A stretch of DNA of 64,000 nt, from NCBI RefSeq assembly GCF_000708715.2, contig NZ_JENB01000006.1, forward strand, positions 124,001 through 188,000, read 5' to 3'. The notes under the pieces were generated by a model. The model made no database searches. It was not told the origin of the DNA and saw only the letters and a list, made by a program, of their open reading frames with translations. Both the position numbers and the translations under genes were made by a program. Of the stretch, positions 33,621-42,614 are shown in pieces; within the stretch, counting starts at the first letter, position 1, and each line of letters begins with the position of its first letter. The stretch comes from Pseudomonas putida W15Oct28 (GTDB lineage: Bacteria; Pseudomonadota; Gammaproteobacteria; Pseudomonadales; Pseudomonadaceae).

Positions 33621-33762
33621 AGCACAGGCATACGCAGAATATAGAACCCAGCCGCACGAAAGGATTGTTCTTCACACTTTTTCACACTCGCCCTACAGGT
33701 ATTAACAGCCGCACGGCCAACGGCTGCCGTACCATAGGTGCGGTCATCATCGGAAGATCCGT

Positions 33763-34938
33763 ATGCCTACTACCCTCCCCCCTCGCCTGCGCCCATTGGC
33801 GCTCATGGCGTTTCTTAGCCTGTCCCTGGCCGGCTGTGGCGACAGCGGCGAGCAAGACGAAAAAGCGCCTACCCCGCAAGTGCGGGTAGAAACCCTGCAA
33901 CTGCAGCCACTGGCCATCAGCAGCGAACTCAGCGGCCGCATCCTGGCGCCGCGCACCGCCGAAGTGCGGGCGCGCGTCGCGGGCGTGGTGCTCAAGCGGG
34001 TGTACCGCGAAGGCAGTGACGTCAAACAGGGCGATGTGCTGTTCCTGATCGACCCGGCGCCGTTCAAGGCCGACCATGACAGCGCCCGCGCCACCCTGGC
34101 CAAGGCCGAGGCCACCTTGTACCAGGCGCGCTTGCAGGAGCAGCGCTACCGCGAACTGGTCGACGACAAGGCTGTCAGCCGCCAGGAATACGACAACGCC
34201 AAGGCCAGCTTCCTGCAGGCCGACGCCGAAGTGGCCGCCGCCAAGGCTGCCCTGGAACGCACCCGCCTGAACCTCGGCTACGCCACCGTGACGGCGCCGA
34301 TTTCCGGCCGTATCGGCCGTGCCCTGGTTACCGAAGGCGCACTGGTCGGCCAGAACGAGACCACGCCGCTGGCGACCATCCAGCAGCTGGACCCGATCCA
34401 CGCCGACGTTACCCAGTCTACCCGCGAGCTCAACGCCCTGCGCCGCGCCTTGCGCGCAGGCGAATTGCAGCAGGTGGGCGACGGCCAGGCCCGCGCCACG
34501 CTGATCCAGGACGACGGCAGCGCCTACCCGCTGCCAGGCAAGCTGCTGTTCTCCGACATCAGTGTCGACCCCACCACCAACCAGATCACCCTGCGCAGCG
34601 AGTTCCCCAACCCGGACCTCGACCTGCTGCCCGGCAGCTACGTGCGCGTACGCCTGGAGCAAGCCGTGCAACCCAAAGGCCTGAGCGTGCCGCAGCGCGC
34701 CATCCTGCGCGACAGTGCCGGCGTGCCCAAGGTACTGGTGGTCGACCAGCAGGCCCGAGTCAGCGACCGCCAGGTGGTACTGGGCAGCGCCCAGGGCGAC
34801 CGCTGGGTGGTCAGCGAAGGCCTGGCCCCCGGCGAGCAGGTAGTGGTCGAGGGGCTGCAACACGTCAAGGCCGGTGACCAGGTGCAGGTCGACAACGCAT
34901 CCGGGGCGCCGCCCATCGCACAGCACACCGGCCAGTGA
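33763..34938 (+). CDS. RND efflux periplasmic adaptor lipoprotein
   Basis: 391 residues. A lipoprotein signal (LMAFLSLSLAGCGDSGE, lipobox LAGC) anchors it to the outer leaflet of the inner membrane. The MexA/AcrA layout follows: barrel strand PQVRVETLQLQPLAISSELSGRI, lipoyl half PRTAEVRARVAGVVLKRVYREGSDVKQGDVLFLID, a coiled-coil hairpin with REL..DKAVSRQEYDNAKASF, the second lipoyl half YATVTAPISGRIGRALVTEG, and the membrane-proximal domain GDRWVVSEGLAPGEQVVVEGLQ. It pairs with the pump gene 11 bp downstream. No outer-membrane factor gene accompanies them, so a shared channel is probably used. Confidence 0.93.
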   Translation: MPTTLPPRLRPLALMAFLSLSLAGCGDSGEQDEKAPTPQVRVETLQLQPLAISSELSGRILAPRTAEVRARVAGVVLKRVYREGSDVKQGDVLFLIDPAPFKADHDSARATLAKAEATLYQARLQEQRYRELVDDKAVSRQEYDNAKASFLQADAEVAAAKAALERTRLNLGYATVTAPISGRIGRALVTEGALVGQNETTPLATIQQLDPIHADVTQSTRELNALRRALRAGELQQVGDGQARATLIQDDGSAYPLPGKLLFSDISVDPTTNQITLRSEFPNPDLDLLPGSYVRVRLEQAVQPKGLSVPQRAILRDSAGVPKVLVVDQQARVSDRQVVLGSAQGDRWVVSEGLAPGEQVVVEGLQHVKAGDQVQVDNASGAPPIAQHTGQ

Positions 34939-34949
34939 GGGCCTGATTC

Positions 34950-37900
34950 ATGCCGCAATTCTTCATCGACCGCCCGGTGTTCGCCTGGGTGGTCGCGCTG
35001 TTCATCCTGCTGGCCGGTGCGTTGGCCATCCCGCAACTGCCGGTGGCCCAGTACCCCAACGTGGCACCACCGCAGGTAGAAATCTACGCCGTGTACCCGG
35101 GCGCCTCGGCGGCGACCATGGACGAAAGCGTGGTGAGCCTGATCGAGCAGGAACTCAACGGCGCCGACAACCTGCTGTACTTCGAGTCGCAGAGCAGCCT
35201 GGGCAGCGCCACCATCACCGCCACCTTCGCTCCGGGCACCAACCCGGACCTGGCCCAGGTCGACGTGCAGAACCGCCTGAAGGTGGTGGAGTCGCGCCTG
35301 CCGCGCCCGGTCACCCAGCAGGGCCTGCAAGTGGAAAAGGTGTCCACCGGCTTCCTGCTGCTGGGCACACTCACCTCTGAAGACGGCAAGCTCGACGAAA
35401 CCGCACTGTCGGACATCCTCGCGCGCAACGTGATGAACGAAATCCGCCGCCTCAAGGGCGTCGGCAAGGCCCAGCTGTACGGCTCGGAGCGCGCCATGCG
35501 CATCTGGATCGACCCGAGCAAGCTGATCGGCTTCAACCTCACGCCCAACGACGTGGCCGAAGCCATTGCGGCGCAGAACGCCCAGGTCGCCCCTGGCAGC
35601 ATCGGCGACCTGCCCAGCCGCGACACCCAGGAAATCACCGCCAACGTGGTGGTCAAGGGCCAGTTGAGCACCCCCGAGGAATTCGCCGCCATTGTGCTGC
35701 GCGCCAACCTGGATGGCTCCACGGTCACCGTCGGTGATGTCGCCCGGGTCGAGATCGGCGCCCAGGAATACCAGTACGGCACGCGCCTGAATGGCAAACC
35801 GGCCACCGCGTTCAGCGTGCAGCTGTCGCCGGGTGCCAACGCCATGGAAACCGCCACCCTGGTGCGGGCAAAAATGCAGGACTTGGCGCGTTACTTCCCG
35901 GAAGGTGTCAAGTACGACATCCCTTACGACACCTCGCCGTTCGTCAAGGTGTCGATCGAGCAGGTCATCACCACCCTGTTCGAAGCCATGTTGCTGGTGT
36001 TCGCGGTGATGTTCCTGTTCCTGCAGAACCTGCGCTATACCCTGATCCCCACCCTGGTGGTGCCGGTGGCGCTGATGGGCACCTTCGCCGTCATGCTGGC
36101 CTTGGGCTTCTCGGTCAACGTGCTGACCCTGTTCGGCATGGTGCTGGCCATCGGCATCCTGGTCGACGATGCCATCGTGGTGGTGGAAAACGTCGAGCGC
36201 ATCATGGCCGAGGAAGGCCTGCCGCCCAAAGAAGCAACGCGCAAAGCCATGGGCCAGATCAGCGGTGCCATCGTCGGCATCACCCTGGTGCTGGTGGCGG
36301 TGTTCCTGCCCATGGCCTTCATGCAAGGCTCGGTGGGGGTGATCTACCAGCAGTTCTCGCTGTCGATGGCGGTGTCGATCCTGTTCTCGGCATTCCTGGC
36401 CCTCAGCCTCACCCCGGCGCTTTGCGCCACGTTGCTGAAACCGGTGGCCAAGGGCGAGCACCATGAGCGCAAAGGCTTCTTCGGCTGGTTCAACCGGCGC
36501 TTCGAAAGCATGAGCAACGGCTATCAGCGCTGGGTGGTGCAGGCGCTCAAGCGCAGCGGCCGCTACCTGCTGGTGTACGCGGTGCTGCTGGCGGTGCTGG
36601 GCTATGGCTTCAGCCAGTTGCCCACGGCATTCTTGCCCACCGAAGACCAGGGCTACACCATCACCGACACCCAGCTGCCGCCGGGGGCCAGCCGCATGCG
36701 CACCGAGCAGGTCGCCGCGCAAATCGAGGCACACAACGCTGAAGAGCCCGGCGTGGGCAACACCACCGTGATCCTCGGCTTCAGCTTCTCTGGTAGCGGG
36801 CAAAACGCGGCGCTGACCTTCACCACCCTCAAGGACTGGTCCGAGCGCGGTGCCGACGACAGCGCCCAATCGATTGCCGACCGCGCCAGCGCGGCGTTCT
36901 CGCAGCTCAAGGACGCCGTGGCGTTTTCGGTGCTGCCACCGCCTATCGACGGCCTGGGCGAGTCGACCGGCTTCGAGTTCCGCCTGCAGGACCGTGGCGG
37001 CATGGGCCACGCCGAGCTGATGGCCGCCCGCGACACGCTGCTGGCCAGCGCCGGCAAAAGCAAGGTGCTGACCAACGTGCGCGAAGCCTCGCTGGCCGAA
37101 AGCCCGCAGGTGCAACTGGAGATCGACCGCCGCCAGGCCAATGCCCTGGGCGTGTCGTTTGCCGACATCGGCTCGGTACTGGACGTGGCGGTGGGCTCCA
37201 GCTACGTCAACGACTTCCCCAACCAGGGCCGCATGCAGCGGGTGGTGGTGCAGGCCGAAGGCGACCAGCGCAGCCAGGTCGAAGACCTGCTGAAAATCCA
37301 CGTGCGCAACAACAGCGGCAAGATGGTGCCACTGGGCGCATTCGTGCAAGCCAAGTGGGTCAGTGGCCCGGTGCAGTTGACCCGCTACAACGGTTACCCG
37401 GCGGTGTCGATTTCCGGTGAGCCGGCAGCCGGCCACAGTTCGGGCGAAGCCATGGCCGAAATCGAACGCCTGGTGGCTCAGCTGCCGCCCGGCGCCGGCC
37501 TGGAGTGGACCGGCCTCTCGCTGCAGGAGCGCTTGTCCGGCAGCCAGGCACCGATGCTGATGGCATTGTCGTTGCTGATCGTGTTCCTGTGCCTGGCAGC
37601 GCTGTACGAGAGCTGGTCGATCCCGACCGCCGTGTTGCTGGTGGTGCCGCTCGGTATGCTCGGTGCGGTACTGGCCGTGACCCTGCGCGGTATGCCCAAC
37701 GACGTGTTCTTCAAGGTTGGCCTGATTACCCTGATCGGCCTGTCGGCAAAGAACGCCATCCTGATCATCGAGTTCGCCAAACACCTGGTCGACCAGGGGG
37801 TGGACGCCGCAGACGCCGCCGTGCAGGCCGCCCGCCTGCGCCTGCGGCCGATCGTGATGACGTCGCTGGCGTTCATCCTCGGCGTTGTCCCTCTGGCCAT

Positions 37901-38081
37901 CGCCAGCGGCGCCAGCTCGGCCAGCCAGCAGGCCATCGGCACCGGGGTGATCGGCGGCATGCTCAGCGCCACGTTGGCGGTGGTGTTTGTGCCGGTGTTC
38001 TTCGTGGTGGTGATGCGCCTCGCGGGCAAGGGCAAGGACAAAGTCGAATCCGCAAGTGAGTCTCTGCCCAGCGGGCATTGA
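34950..38081 (+). CDS. RND (HAE-1 family) multidrug efflux permease
   Basis: 1043 residues, the standard size of AcrB/MexB/MexF pumps. N-terminal FFIDRPVFAWVVALFILLAG, porter-domain segments QYPNVAPPQVEIYAVYPGAS, the proton-relay Asp pair in helix 4 (GILVDDAIVVVENVERIM), and the helix 10 Lys region (GLSAKNAILIIEFA) are all intact, so the pump should be active. It exports hydrophobic or amphiphilic compounds from the periplasm and inner leaflet through a tripartite complex with the adaptor encoded upstream. Terminator at 38093-38112 ends the operon. The divergent RstAB-like pair is the likely regulator. Confidence 0.95.
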   Translation: MPQFFIDRPVFAWVVALFILLAGALAIPQLPVAQYPNVAPPQVEIYAVYPGASAATMDESVVSLIEQELNGADNLLYFESQSSLGSATITATFAPGTNPDLAQVDVQNRLKVVESRLPRPVTQQGLQVEKVSTGFLLLGTLTSEDGKLDETALSDILARNVMNEIRRLKGVGKAQLYGSERAMRIWIDPSKLIGFNLTPNDVAEAIAAQNAQVAPGSIGDLPSRDTQEITANVVVKGQLSTPEEFAAIVLRANLDGSTVTVGDVARVEIGAQEYQYGTRLNGKPATAFSVQLSPGANAMETATLVRAKMQDLARYFPEGVKYDIPYDTSPFVKVSIEQVITTLFEAMLLVFAVMFLFLQNLRYTLIPTLVVPVALMGTFAVMLALGFSVNVLTLFGMVLAIGILVDDAIVVVENVERIMAEEGLPPKEATRKAMGQISGAIVGITLVLVAVFLPMAFMQGSVGVIYQQFSLSMAVSILFSAFLALSLTPALCATLLKPVAKGEHHERKGFFGWFNRRFESMSNGYQRWVVQALKRSGRYLLVYAVLLAVLGYGFSQLPTAFLPTEDQGYTITDTQLPPGASRMRTEQVAAQIEAHNAEEPGVGNTTVILGFSFSGSGQNAALTFTTLKDWSERGADDSAQSIADRASAAFSQLKDAVAFSVLPPPIDGLGESTGFEFRLQDRGGMGHAELMAARDTLLASAGKSKVLTNVREASLAESPQVQLEIDRRQANALGVSFADIGSVLDVAVGSSYVNDFPNQGRMQRVVVQAEGDQRSQVEDLLKIHVRNNSGKMVPLGAFVQAKWVSGPVQLTRYNGYPAVSISGEPAAGHSSGEAMAEIERLVAQLPPGAGLEWTGLSLQERLSGSQAPMLMALSLLIVFLCLAALYESWSIPTAVLLVVPLGMLGAVLAVTLRGMPNDVFFKVGLITLIGLSAKNAILIIEFAKHLVDQGVDAADAAVQAARLRLRPIVMTSLAFILGVVPLAIASGASSASQQAIGTGVIGGMLSATLAVVFVPVFFVVVMRLAGKGKDKVESASESLPSGH

Positions 38082-38092
38082 ATGGCATGAGC

Positions 38093-38112
38093 AAGGGGGC
38101 CTCGGCCCCCTT
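38093..38112. terminator. Bidirectional terminator between RND pump and HU genes
   Basis: AAGGGGGCC-TC-GGCCCCCTT with A and T flanks on both strands, between convergent genes. Confidence 0.8.
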
Positions 38113-38147
38113 TCCGGTCACTTGCGTGGCTAGGCCTTCTGGCCGGG

Positions 38148-38429
38148 TTACTCGCTGAAATTGACGTTCTCTCTCAAATTTTTGCCGGGGACGAACTTGG
38201 CTTTAGTCGCTGCAGCAATCTGCAACTTTTCGCCAGTTTGCGGATTTCGCCCGATCCGCGCTTCTCTTTCCTCGGTTTTGAAGGTCCCAAAGCCCACCAG
38301 GGCGACCTCCTTGCGCTCACTGAGTGATGCCTTGATTGCATCGATAAACGCGTCAACCACTTTCTGTGCGGTTGCCTTGTTCAAGTCCGCGCGTTGCGCC
38401 ACATCAGCTACCAGTTCCGATTTGTTCAA
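38148..38429 (-). CDS. HU-family DNA-binding protein, TTG start
   Basis: 93 residues when started at the TTG at 38429, the normal HU length; the N-terminus then reads MNKSELVADVAQRADLNKATAQKV in pieces identical to HU/HupB logic. AGGAGAGG lies six bases upstream of that TTG, whereas the more upstream in-frame ATG has none. The DNA-binding arm has VALVGFGTF, ARIGRNPQTGEKLQI (Arg-Asn-Pro loop that intercalates DNA) and ATKAKFVPGKNLRENV. Nucleoid-associated, dimeric. Alone in its transcript. Confidence 0.92.
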   Translation of the reverse strand: MNKSELVADVAQRADLNKATAQKVVDAFIDAIKASLSERKEVALVGFGTFKTEEREARIGRNPQTGEKLQIAAATKAKFVPGKNLRENVNFSE

Positions 38430-38616
38430 GAGACCTCTCCTCTTTATCGTCCTCGGCATCATCGCGATACCAGGTGTGCACGCTTATTTAAGGGAAGGGT
38501 CGCGACCGGCACAACTGGCAAAAATGTCAGGTCTGGGCACATCGGGCCAAGGCCTTCTGGACAACTGTTACAGGCCGTGGGAGGGTTGCCATCTGCCATA
38601 GCCTGGAGTTGAAATC

Positions 38617-39192
38617 ATGCCCAAATCCTTGCCTGCCAACTCAGCCCTGATTCTCGCCGGGGGCCGCGGACAGCGCATGGGCGGCCGTGACAAGGGCCTT
38701 ATCTGCTGGAAAGGCGAGCCACTGATTGCGCACATTCATCGTGTAGTGCGGCCGCTAAGCGATGACCTGGTGATTTCCTGCAACCGTAACCAGGAGGCTT
38801 ACCGTGCGTACGCAGACCAGCTGGTGGGCGATGCCGAGGCAGACTTTCCCGGGCCGTTGGCGGGGGTGATTGCCGGGCTCAGGGTGGCACGGCATGAGTG
38901 GGTGGTGGTGCTGGCTTGCGATGCACCACGGGTTGACCGCGATTTGATCGAGGGCCTGCTGCGGCTGGCGGTGGCCAGTGACAGTGCGGCAATGGTGCGT
39001 CAGGGTGGGTATTGGCAGCCGATGTTCAGCGTGCTGCCACGGCGGTTACTGCCAATGCTGGAGCAGGCCTGGGCGGCGGGCGAGCGGAGCTTGCAGAAGG
39101 CCTTGCTGCAAGAGGCGGTGCAGGGGCTGGAGTGTGCCGATGATGATCACCGGTTGAGCAACTTCAACAGCCCGGAGTTGCTGCAAGGCTAA
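38617..39192 (+). CDS. mobA: Molybdenum cofactor guanylyltransferase MobA
   Basis: 191 residues, same as typical MobA. GTP-binding loop ILAGGRGQRMGGRDKGL at residues 12-28, ISCNRNQEAY, PGPLAGVIAGLRVA, and VLACDAPRVDRDL (Asp for Mg2+) are all present. It transfers GMP to molybdopterin to make the MGD cofactor for DMSO-reductase-type enzymes. No other molybdenum genes are next to it in this window. Flanked by HU (divergent) and a REP pair. Confidence 0.94.
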   Translation: MPKSLPANSALILAGGRGQRMGGRDKGLICWKGEPLIAHIHRVVRPLSDDLVISCNRNQEAYRAYADQLVGDAEADFPGPLAGVIAGLRVARHEWVVVLACDAPRVDRDLIEGLLRLAVASDSAAMVRQGGYWQPMFSVLPRRLLPMLEQAWAAGERSLQKALLQEAVQGLECADDDHRLSNFNSPELLQG

Positions 39193-39211
39193 GATCCTCT
39201 GCTGCCTGTGC

Positions 39212-39306
39212 CGGCCTCTTCGCGGGTAAACCCGCTCCCACAGGTTCTCCACTGCCCTTCAGACCTTTGATGCCCTTGTGGGAGCGGGTTTACCCGCGAA
39301 GAGGCC
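39212..39306. repeat. REP pair
   Basis: GGCCTCTTCGCGGGTAAACC on the left and GGTTTACCCGCGAAGAGGCC on the right, perfect inverted copies with the CTCCCACA/TGTGGGAG core between. Confidence 0.92.
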
Positions 39307-39321
39307 ATTACAGGCAATGCA

Positions 39322-40995
39322 TCACCGGGCAGACAATTCCTCAACACTGATCTCGCGCATCCTGAACTTCTGCACCTTGCCGGTCACTGTCATCGGGAAC
39401 TCGTCGACAAAGCGGAAGTACCGGGGCACCTTGAAGTGCGCAATCCGCGCCTTCGCCCACTCACGCAGCGCTTCTTCGCTGGTGGTATGCCCCGGGTGCA
39501 GCCGCACCCAAGCCACGATCTCTTCGCCGTACTTGCTGCACGGCACGCCAATCACCTGCACATCCGCCACCGCCGGGTGGGTGAAGAAGAACTCTTCCAG
39601 CTCGCGCGGGTAAATGTTCTCGCCGCCACGAATGATCATGTCCTTGCTGCGCCCGACGATGCGCACATACCCCTGCTCGTCCATTACCGCCAGGTCGCCG
39701 GTGTGCATCCAGCCCTCGGCATCGATGCTTTCGGCCGTGGCCTTGGGGTTGTTCCAGTAACCGAGCATCACGCTGTAGCCACGGGTGCACAGCTCACCGA
39801 TCTCGCCGCGCGGCACGGTGTTGCCGTCGGCGCCCACCACCTTGTTCTCCAGCCGTGGCTGGGTACGGCCAACACTGGTAACCCGGCGCTCCAGGTCATC
39901 GTCGGGCCCGGTCTGCAATGACACCGGGCTGGTCTCGGTCATGCCATAGGCAATCTGCACCTCGGCCATGTGCATTTCGCCGATCACCCGGCGCATCACC
40001 TCGATCGGGCAGGTGGCGCCGGCCATGATCCCGGTGCGCAGGCTCGACAGGTCGAACTCGCCGCGTTGCGGGTGATCCAGTTCGGCGATGAACATGGTCG
40101 GCACACCGTACAGCGCGGTCGCCTTTTCCTCCGCCACCGCACGCAGTGTGGCCAGCGGGTCGAAGGCATCGTTGGGGTAGATCAGGGTGCTGCCGTGGGT
40201 CATGCAGCCAAGGTTGGCCATGACCATGCCGAAACAGTGATACAGCGGCACCGGCACCACCAGCCGGTCGTGCTCGGTGAGGCCCAGGCTTTCGCCGACC
40301 ATGTAACCGTTGTTGAGGATGTTGCTGTGGCTGAGGGTGGCGCCCTTGGGGAAACCGGTTGTGCCCGAGGTGTACTGGATGTTGATCGGGTCGTCGCAGC
40401 GCAGTTGCGCCTGGCGCTCGGCCAGGGCCTCGCGGCTGACAGCCTCGGCACGGTCCTGCAACGCATGCCAGGCCAGAAAGCCCGGTGGCGGCGAGACGGC
40501 CAGGCTGACCACGCCGCGCAGTTCGGGGAAGCGCTCGCAGATCAGCGCGCCAGGTTGCCCGCTGGCCAGGCCAGGGACCAGGCTCTGCAGCATGGCGTGG
40601 TAATCGGAGGTCTTGAACGCGTCGGCACAGATCACCCAGCGGCAGCCGGACTGGCCAAGGGCGTAATCCAGTTCGCTGGAGCGGTAGGCCGGGTTGATGT
40701 TGACCAGGATCGCGCCCACCTTGGCGCTGGCGAACTGGGTGATGCACCACTCGGCGCAGTTGGGCGCCCAGATACCCAGCCGGTCACCGGGTTGCACGCC
40801 CAGTGCCATCAGCGCGCGGGCGTGCTGGTCGACGGCCTCGGACAGTTGCTGCCAGGTGTAGCGCAGGGCCTGATGGCGCACAACAAGGGCTTCGCGGTCG
40901 GGGAAGCGGGCGACGGTAGCGTCGAAGGCATCGCCGATGCATTGGGTAAGCAGGGCTTTGTCCTGGTTGCCCTGGGAGTAGCTTGGCTGGGGCAT
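39322..40995 (-). CDS. AMP-forming acyl-CoA synthetase
   Basis: 557 residues of the ANL superfamily. The P-loop is [20 protein letters not shown], the A5 motif YGMTETSP, A7/A8 [36 protein letters not shown], and the A10 Lys is in [11 protein letters not shown]. It activates a carboxylic acid to acyl-AMP and then acyl-CoA. The sequence is closest in feel to medium-chain or FadD3/AcsA-related 'AMP-binding protein' genes that accompany the amine dehydrogenase cluster. An attractive guess is the acid made by the neighbouring amine and aldehyde dehydrogenases, but the substrate is unproven. ATG at 40995; the longer frame upstream is REP-derived. Confidence 0.88.
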   Translation of the reverse strand: MPQPSYSQGNQDKALLTQCIGDAFDATVARFPDREALVVRHQALRYTWQQLSEAVDQHARALMALGVQPGDRLGIWAPNCAEWCITQFASAKVGAILVNINPAYRSSELDYALGQSGCRWVICADAFKTSDYHAMLQSLVPGLASGQPGALICERFPELRGVVSLAVSPPPGFLAWHALQDRAEAVSREALAERQAQLRCDDPINIQYTSGTTGFPKGATLSHSNILNNGYMVGESLGLTEHDRLVVPVPLYHCFGMVMANLGCMTHGSTLIYPNDAFDPLATLRAVAEEKATALYGVPTMFIAELDHPQRGEFDLSSLRTGIMAGATCPIEVMRRVIGEMHMAEVQIAYGMTETSPVSLQTGPDDDLERRVTSVGRTQPRLENKVVGADGNTVPRGEIGELCTRGYSVMLGYWNNPKATAESIDAEGWMHTGDLAVMDEQGYVRIVGRSKDMIIRGGENIYPRELEEFFFTHPAVADVQVIGVPCSKYGEEIVAWVRLHPGHTTSEEALREWAKARIAHFKVPRYFRFVDEFPMTVTGKVQKFRMREISVEELSAR

Positions 40996-41030
40996 GGGTG
41001 TTCTCTTGTTGTTCTTGTTCTGTTTGTACC

Positions 41031-41126
41031 GGCCTCTTCGCGGGCTTGCCCGCTCCCACAAGGACTTCCACAGGATCTGAATACGGCGCAGATCCCTGTG
41101 GGAGCGGGCGAGCCCGCGAAGAAGGC
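41031..41126. repeat. REP pair
   Basis: GGCCTCTTCGCGGGCTTGCC and GGCGAGCCCGCGAAGAAGGC, inverted with CGCTCCCACA/TGTGGGAGCG cores. Separates the acyl-CoA synthetase gene from the amine dehydrogenase operon. Confidence 0.92.
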
Positions 41127-41135
41127 AACACAGAT

Positions 41136-42257
41136 CTAGCGGATAAACACCTGCGGCGTAGTGGTGGACATGTCCCCACCCGGCAGCTTGATGTTCTTCA
41201 CCTTCTCCAGCGTATCCGGGTTGAACACCGCCAGGTCGTTGAAGGTGCCGCCCAGGTACAACTTGTCGCCTTTCTTGTCGAAGGTGACGCAGTAGTAGGT
41301 GTGCTCCAGGTTAGCCGCCTTGATCAGCTTGCGCTGCTTGATGTCGTACTTGGCCAGGCGGTTGAGCACGCCGTAGATCTGGTTCGGGTCTTTAGGCGAG
41401 CGCAGGCCGGTGAAGTACAGCTCGGTCAGGTCGGCAAACTCCTGGGTGTGGGTCTTGCCGGTCTTCAGGTCGACGCTCAGGTAGCCATACAGCGGCTCGG
41501 CGGTGGCCGGGTCCTGCTTGTCGTCCTTGAACCTGGCAATGGTGTACAGCATGGTGAACTCGTGACGCGGGCTCTGGTGCGGCCAGAAGTACAGCACGTC
41601 CGGGGCGCTGTAGCCTTTGCGGTTCCAGTTGCGCAGCGGCAAGGCCACCGTGTACTTGCCGGTCTTCACATCCATCTTGTAGATGTCCGGCCCTGCGACA
41701 AACAGGCTGCCATCGTCGGCGGCACGCATCAGGTACACCTGGCGCGGCATCGGGAAGGTGCGCACCGGCTTGGCCTGCAGGCCATCGGTGGTGCTGAACA
41801 CCTCCAGCCGTGGTGGCTTGACCACGTAGTGGTCGTTCAGCATCTGGGTCGGGTTGACCGTGGCGTACACTTCCTTGCCGTCCGGGCTGATGGCGAACGA
41901 GTACATCGCCCTGCCCACTTCACCCGCCACGCTCGACAGGTTGGCCCGGAAGGTGTTCTTGCAGGTGTCCAGGTCGATGCCGTAAATGTCGCCGTAATGG
42001 TTGTTGAGCACGTAGGCGGTACGGTTGTCCGGCGCCATCATCGCGGTGCCAGGGCCGAACTTGTCGGGCATCTGGCAGCTTTTGTACACCGTGTCACTGG
42101 CCACATCGACCACATGCAGGTTGTTCGGGTAGTTGGTCACGATCATGTATTCGTGGCCGGCCTTCAGCGCAGGCCCGGTGTCGTCAGCCTGAGCCAGCCC
42201 GGCGCAGGCCGTGGCGGCGATGGTGAGCGCGATTTGCGCGCAGCGTCCAGCTTTCAT
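41136..42257 (-). CDS. qhpB: Quinohemoprotein amine dehydrogenase, beta subunit
   Basis: 373 residues with a signal peptide ([15 protein letters not shown]). The rest is a seven-bladed beta-propeller of about 40-residue blades: [59 protein letters not shown] and similar. This is the cofactor-free beta subunit of the periplasmic alpha-beta-gamma enzyme that oxidises primary amines (n-butylamine, phenylethylamine type) to aldehydes. Last gene of the operon qhpA-D-C-B on the minus strand, 32 bp after qhpC. The start at 42257 leaves a regular signal peptide; an ATG 12 codons upstream does not. Confidence 0.93.
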   Translation of the reverse strand: MKAGRCAQIALTIAATACAGLAQADDTGPALKAGHEYMIVTNYPNNLHVVDVASDTVYKSCQMPDKFGPGTAMMAPDNRTAYVLNNHYGDIYGIDLDTCKNTFRANLSSVAGEVGRAMYSFAISPDGKEVYATVNPTQMLNDHYVVKPPRLEVFSTTDGLQAKPVRTFPMPRQVYLMRAADDGSLFVAGPDIYKMDVKTGKYTVALPLRNWNRKGYSAPDVLYFWPHQSPRHEFTMLYTIARFKDDKQDPATAEPLYGYLSVDLKTGKTHTQEFADLTELYFTGLRSPKDPNQIYGVLNRLAKYDIKQRKLIKAANLEHTYYCVTFDKKGDKLYLGGTFNDLAVFNPDTLEKVKNIKLPGGDMSTTTPQVFIR

Positions 42258-42289
42258 GCGGTTTCCCCTTGTCGTTCTTGTTGGGCCGG

Positions 42290-42613
42290 TCACTTGTCTT
42301 TCGGGAACACAGTGCCGAGGTTGCGCCAGTCATCCGCCGAGTTGGTCGCCTGGGCGTTCCAGTCCTGATAGGTGCTCATCATGTCCGGCACCTGGGCCGG
42401 CCACCAGCAAGGGTCGGAGCAGCCATACAGGTCGGCCTCCATCGGCTGGCACAGCGAGCTCACGCCGCCAAAGGCATCTACTTCCCAACCCGGATCCGTG
42501 GTGGCCGTGCAACCGGCCACCGCACTCATGGCCATGACTTCTTCGATGCGGTCTTCGGCAGCGGCCTGCTCAAGGATGCGCGCCTTGTTGTTCAGGGGCT
42601 TCAAGTGCTTCAT
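42290..42613 (-). CDS. qhpC: Quinohemoprotein amine dehydrogenase, gamma subunit (CTQ cofactor precursor)
   Basis: 107 residues: a 28-residue leader ([20 protein letters not shown] and onward, not a Sec signal) and a 79-residue mature part starting MSAVAGC. In mature numbering the residues for all known cross-links of this enzyme are present: Cys7-Glu16, Cys27-Asp33 and Cys41-Asp49 thioethers, and Cys37-Trp43 forming cysteine tryptophylquinone. They lie in [29 protein letters not shown] and [12 protein letters not shown]. One base separates it from the qhpD stop. Cross-links are made before export by the radical SAM enzyme, and the leader is later removed. Confidence 0.95.
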   Translation of the reverse strand: MKHLKPLNNKARILEQAAAEDRIEEVMAMSAVAGCTATTDPGWEVDAFGGVSSLCQPMEADLYGCSDPCWWPAQVPDMMSTYQDWNAQATNSADDWRNLGTVFPKDK

Positions 42614-42614
42614 G

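Noticed and set aside
34638..38078. A 1146-codon open frame on the minus strand opposite the RND adaptor and pump
   Set aside because: It is a mirror of the strongly G/C-third-position pump gene: His/Gln/Gly/Arg-rich, no domain, no ribosome binding site, and the plus-strand frame is an intact RND pump.
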